A stretch of DNA of 64,000 bases. Source: DAIPXZ01 sp036782995 (lineage in GTDB: Bacteria > Bacillota > Clostridia > Saccharofermentanales > Saccharofermentanaceae). The DNA lies in contig DAIPXZ010000001.1 of NCBI GenBank assembly GCA_036782995.1, positions 248,001-312,000 on the forward strand, given 5' to 3'. Shown here in pieces: positions 63,268 through 64,000 of the stretch. How positions within the stretch are numbered: the first letter of the stretch is position 1; each line of letters opens with the position of its first letter. A model generated the notes under the pieces. It was not told the origin of the DNA and made no database searches. It saw only the letters and a program-made list of their open reading frames with translations. The position numbers and the translations under genes were made by a program.

Positions 63268-64000
63268 GGAAACGTTCCTTCAGGTCTGGGCGATACTGGA
63301 TATATGGCTTTTTCATCGCAGAAAACAAAATTCGATTCTTGAAATTCTTATGTGCAATTACAGCCGCAAGTCCTTCCATGTTGGGCTTTGCCCCTTCGCG
63401 GTAATACAAGAAGGCGACATCCGCCTTGATTTCTATGGTAGCGAACCCGAGTGGCGCAGCTAAGTGGCGGATTAATGCAATATCCATGAGCTTTTGCACC
63501 GGAAGCGGAATATCGCCGAAACGATCAAGGAATTCATCTTCGACATCCTGATATTCTTTCGTGCTTGAAATCGTACGAATCCGTCGATAAGAGTCCATTC
63601 GCTGTCCGACATCTTCAATATAGTCAGGTGAAATATAAGCATCTTCTTCCATTTTAATGAGTGTCTCTGGTGCCTTCTCTTCGAAAGTGCCTTGTAGCTT
63701 TTTGATTTCCTCATCAAGCATACGGCAATAAAGCTCATAGCCGATAACATCCATTTGACCGGATTGTTCCTCGCCCAGAAGATTACCCGCCCCGCGTACT
63801 TCGAGGTCCTTAATCGCAATCTTTAACCCCGAACCCAGCTCTGTAAAATCACGGATGGCACTCAGACGTTTTTCAGCTTCCTCTTTCAACTCTTTGTTTT
63901 GCTCATACGTGATATATGCATATGCCTGGCGGTCGGATCGTCCTACACGCCCCTTTAATTGATAAAGCTGTGCTAGGCCGAAGCGATCACTTTTTTCGAC
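63197..64000 (-). CDS. mfd: transcription-repair coupling factor Mfd, C-terminal part
   Basis: The last 267 codons of Mfd; the gene enters from the right edge. The translocase end shows FGLAQLYQLKGRVGRSDRQA, which is helicase motif VI with the family-typical QLRGRVGRS pattern (Lys for the Arg). Then follow FTELGSGLKIAIKDLEVRGA and GNLLGEEQSGQMDVIGYELY. The rest is the C-terminal regulatory domain D7. Mfd removes stalled RNA polymerase and recruits UvrA. The frame continues without a stop to 64000. Confidence 0.93.
   Translation of the reverse strand, partial: VEKSDRFGLAQLYQLKGRVGRSDRQAYAYITYEQNKELKEEAEKRLSAIRDFTELGSGLKIAIKDLEVRGAGNLLGEEQSGQMDVIGYELYCRMLDEEIKKLQGTFEEKAPETLIKMEEDAYISPDYIEDVGQRMDSYRRIRTISSTKEYQDVEDEFLDRFGDIPLPVQKLMDIALIRHLAAPLGFATIEIKADVAFLYYREGAKPNMEGLAAVIAHKNFKNRILFSAMKKPYIQYRPDLKERFLIVSRLREMMETMSNEDASLPPS

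Overview
The window looks like the chromosome of a strictly anaerobic Firmicute, most likely a fibre-degrading Clostridia member from gut or rumen. The reasons are a HydG maturase for [FeFe]-hydrogenase, an NfnAB-type ferredoxin-linked transhydrogenase, cellobiose and cellodextrin phosphorylases with a Gram-positive sugar ABC importer, lipoprotein signals with Thr- or Pro-rich linkers, and strong AGGAGG ribosome-binding sites. This assignment is inference from gene content; no rRNA is present. No transposase, integrase, phage gene or CRISPR array was seen.

Layout. 1-3756 (minus strand) carries a partial zinc-ribbon protein, a BaiN/YhiN-like flavoprotein, HydG and a TM1266-type hydrogenase regulator behind a promoter and a leader with a terminator. 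3758-6987 is a GT2 glycosyltransferase plus polytopic GT-C-like pair. 7237-10596 (plus) is ddl translationally coupled to an ABC exporter. 10728-12809 is an EF-G paralogue. 13117-24939 (minus) is the cellodextrin block: lipoprotein, MalF and MalG import oligosaccharides, cellobiose phosphorylase and cellodextrin phosphorylase split them with phosphate, and mnmA sits between the two enzymes. 25601 is tRNA-Ala. 25834-30300 has an AraC/GyrI regulator, a lipoprotein, D-lactate dehydrogenase, a flavin reductase and NnrE.

30532-40800 (minus) holds two adjoining modules: ApbE, NusG-II and Gx (extracytoplasmic flavinylation), and a second sugar-type ABC system (807-residue binding lipoprotein, two permeases) followed closely by an HlyD-like adaptor and a MacB periplasmic-core-like protein. 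41025-43558 is a CbiG-like protein coupled to a GGDEF-EAL protein. 43691-46063 is an ABC exporter. 46165-46362 appears to be an unassigned structured RNA gene. 46558-49776 is nfnA-nfnB plus a hydroxyacid dehydrogenase.

49873-64000 holds a small export protein, an SDR epimerase, a SulP transporter with STAS domain, an AraC regulator divergent from a MATE pump, a radical SAM/SPASM enzyme beside a small repeat-bearing peptide gene (candidate RiPP locus), a DUF4203-like membrane protein, a CE2-like SGNH esterase, a HerA-like ATPase, tRNA-Arg, a PAP2 phosphatase, a Dus enzyme and the C-terminal part of Mfd.

The strongest leads for new biology are the small-peptide/radical SAM pair, the structured RNA near 46.2 kb, and the importer-plus-adaptor-plus-MacB-core operon. 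Functions are assigned from recognisable motifs only; no database search was run.
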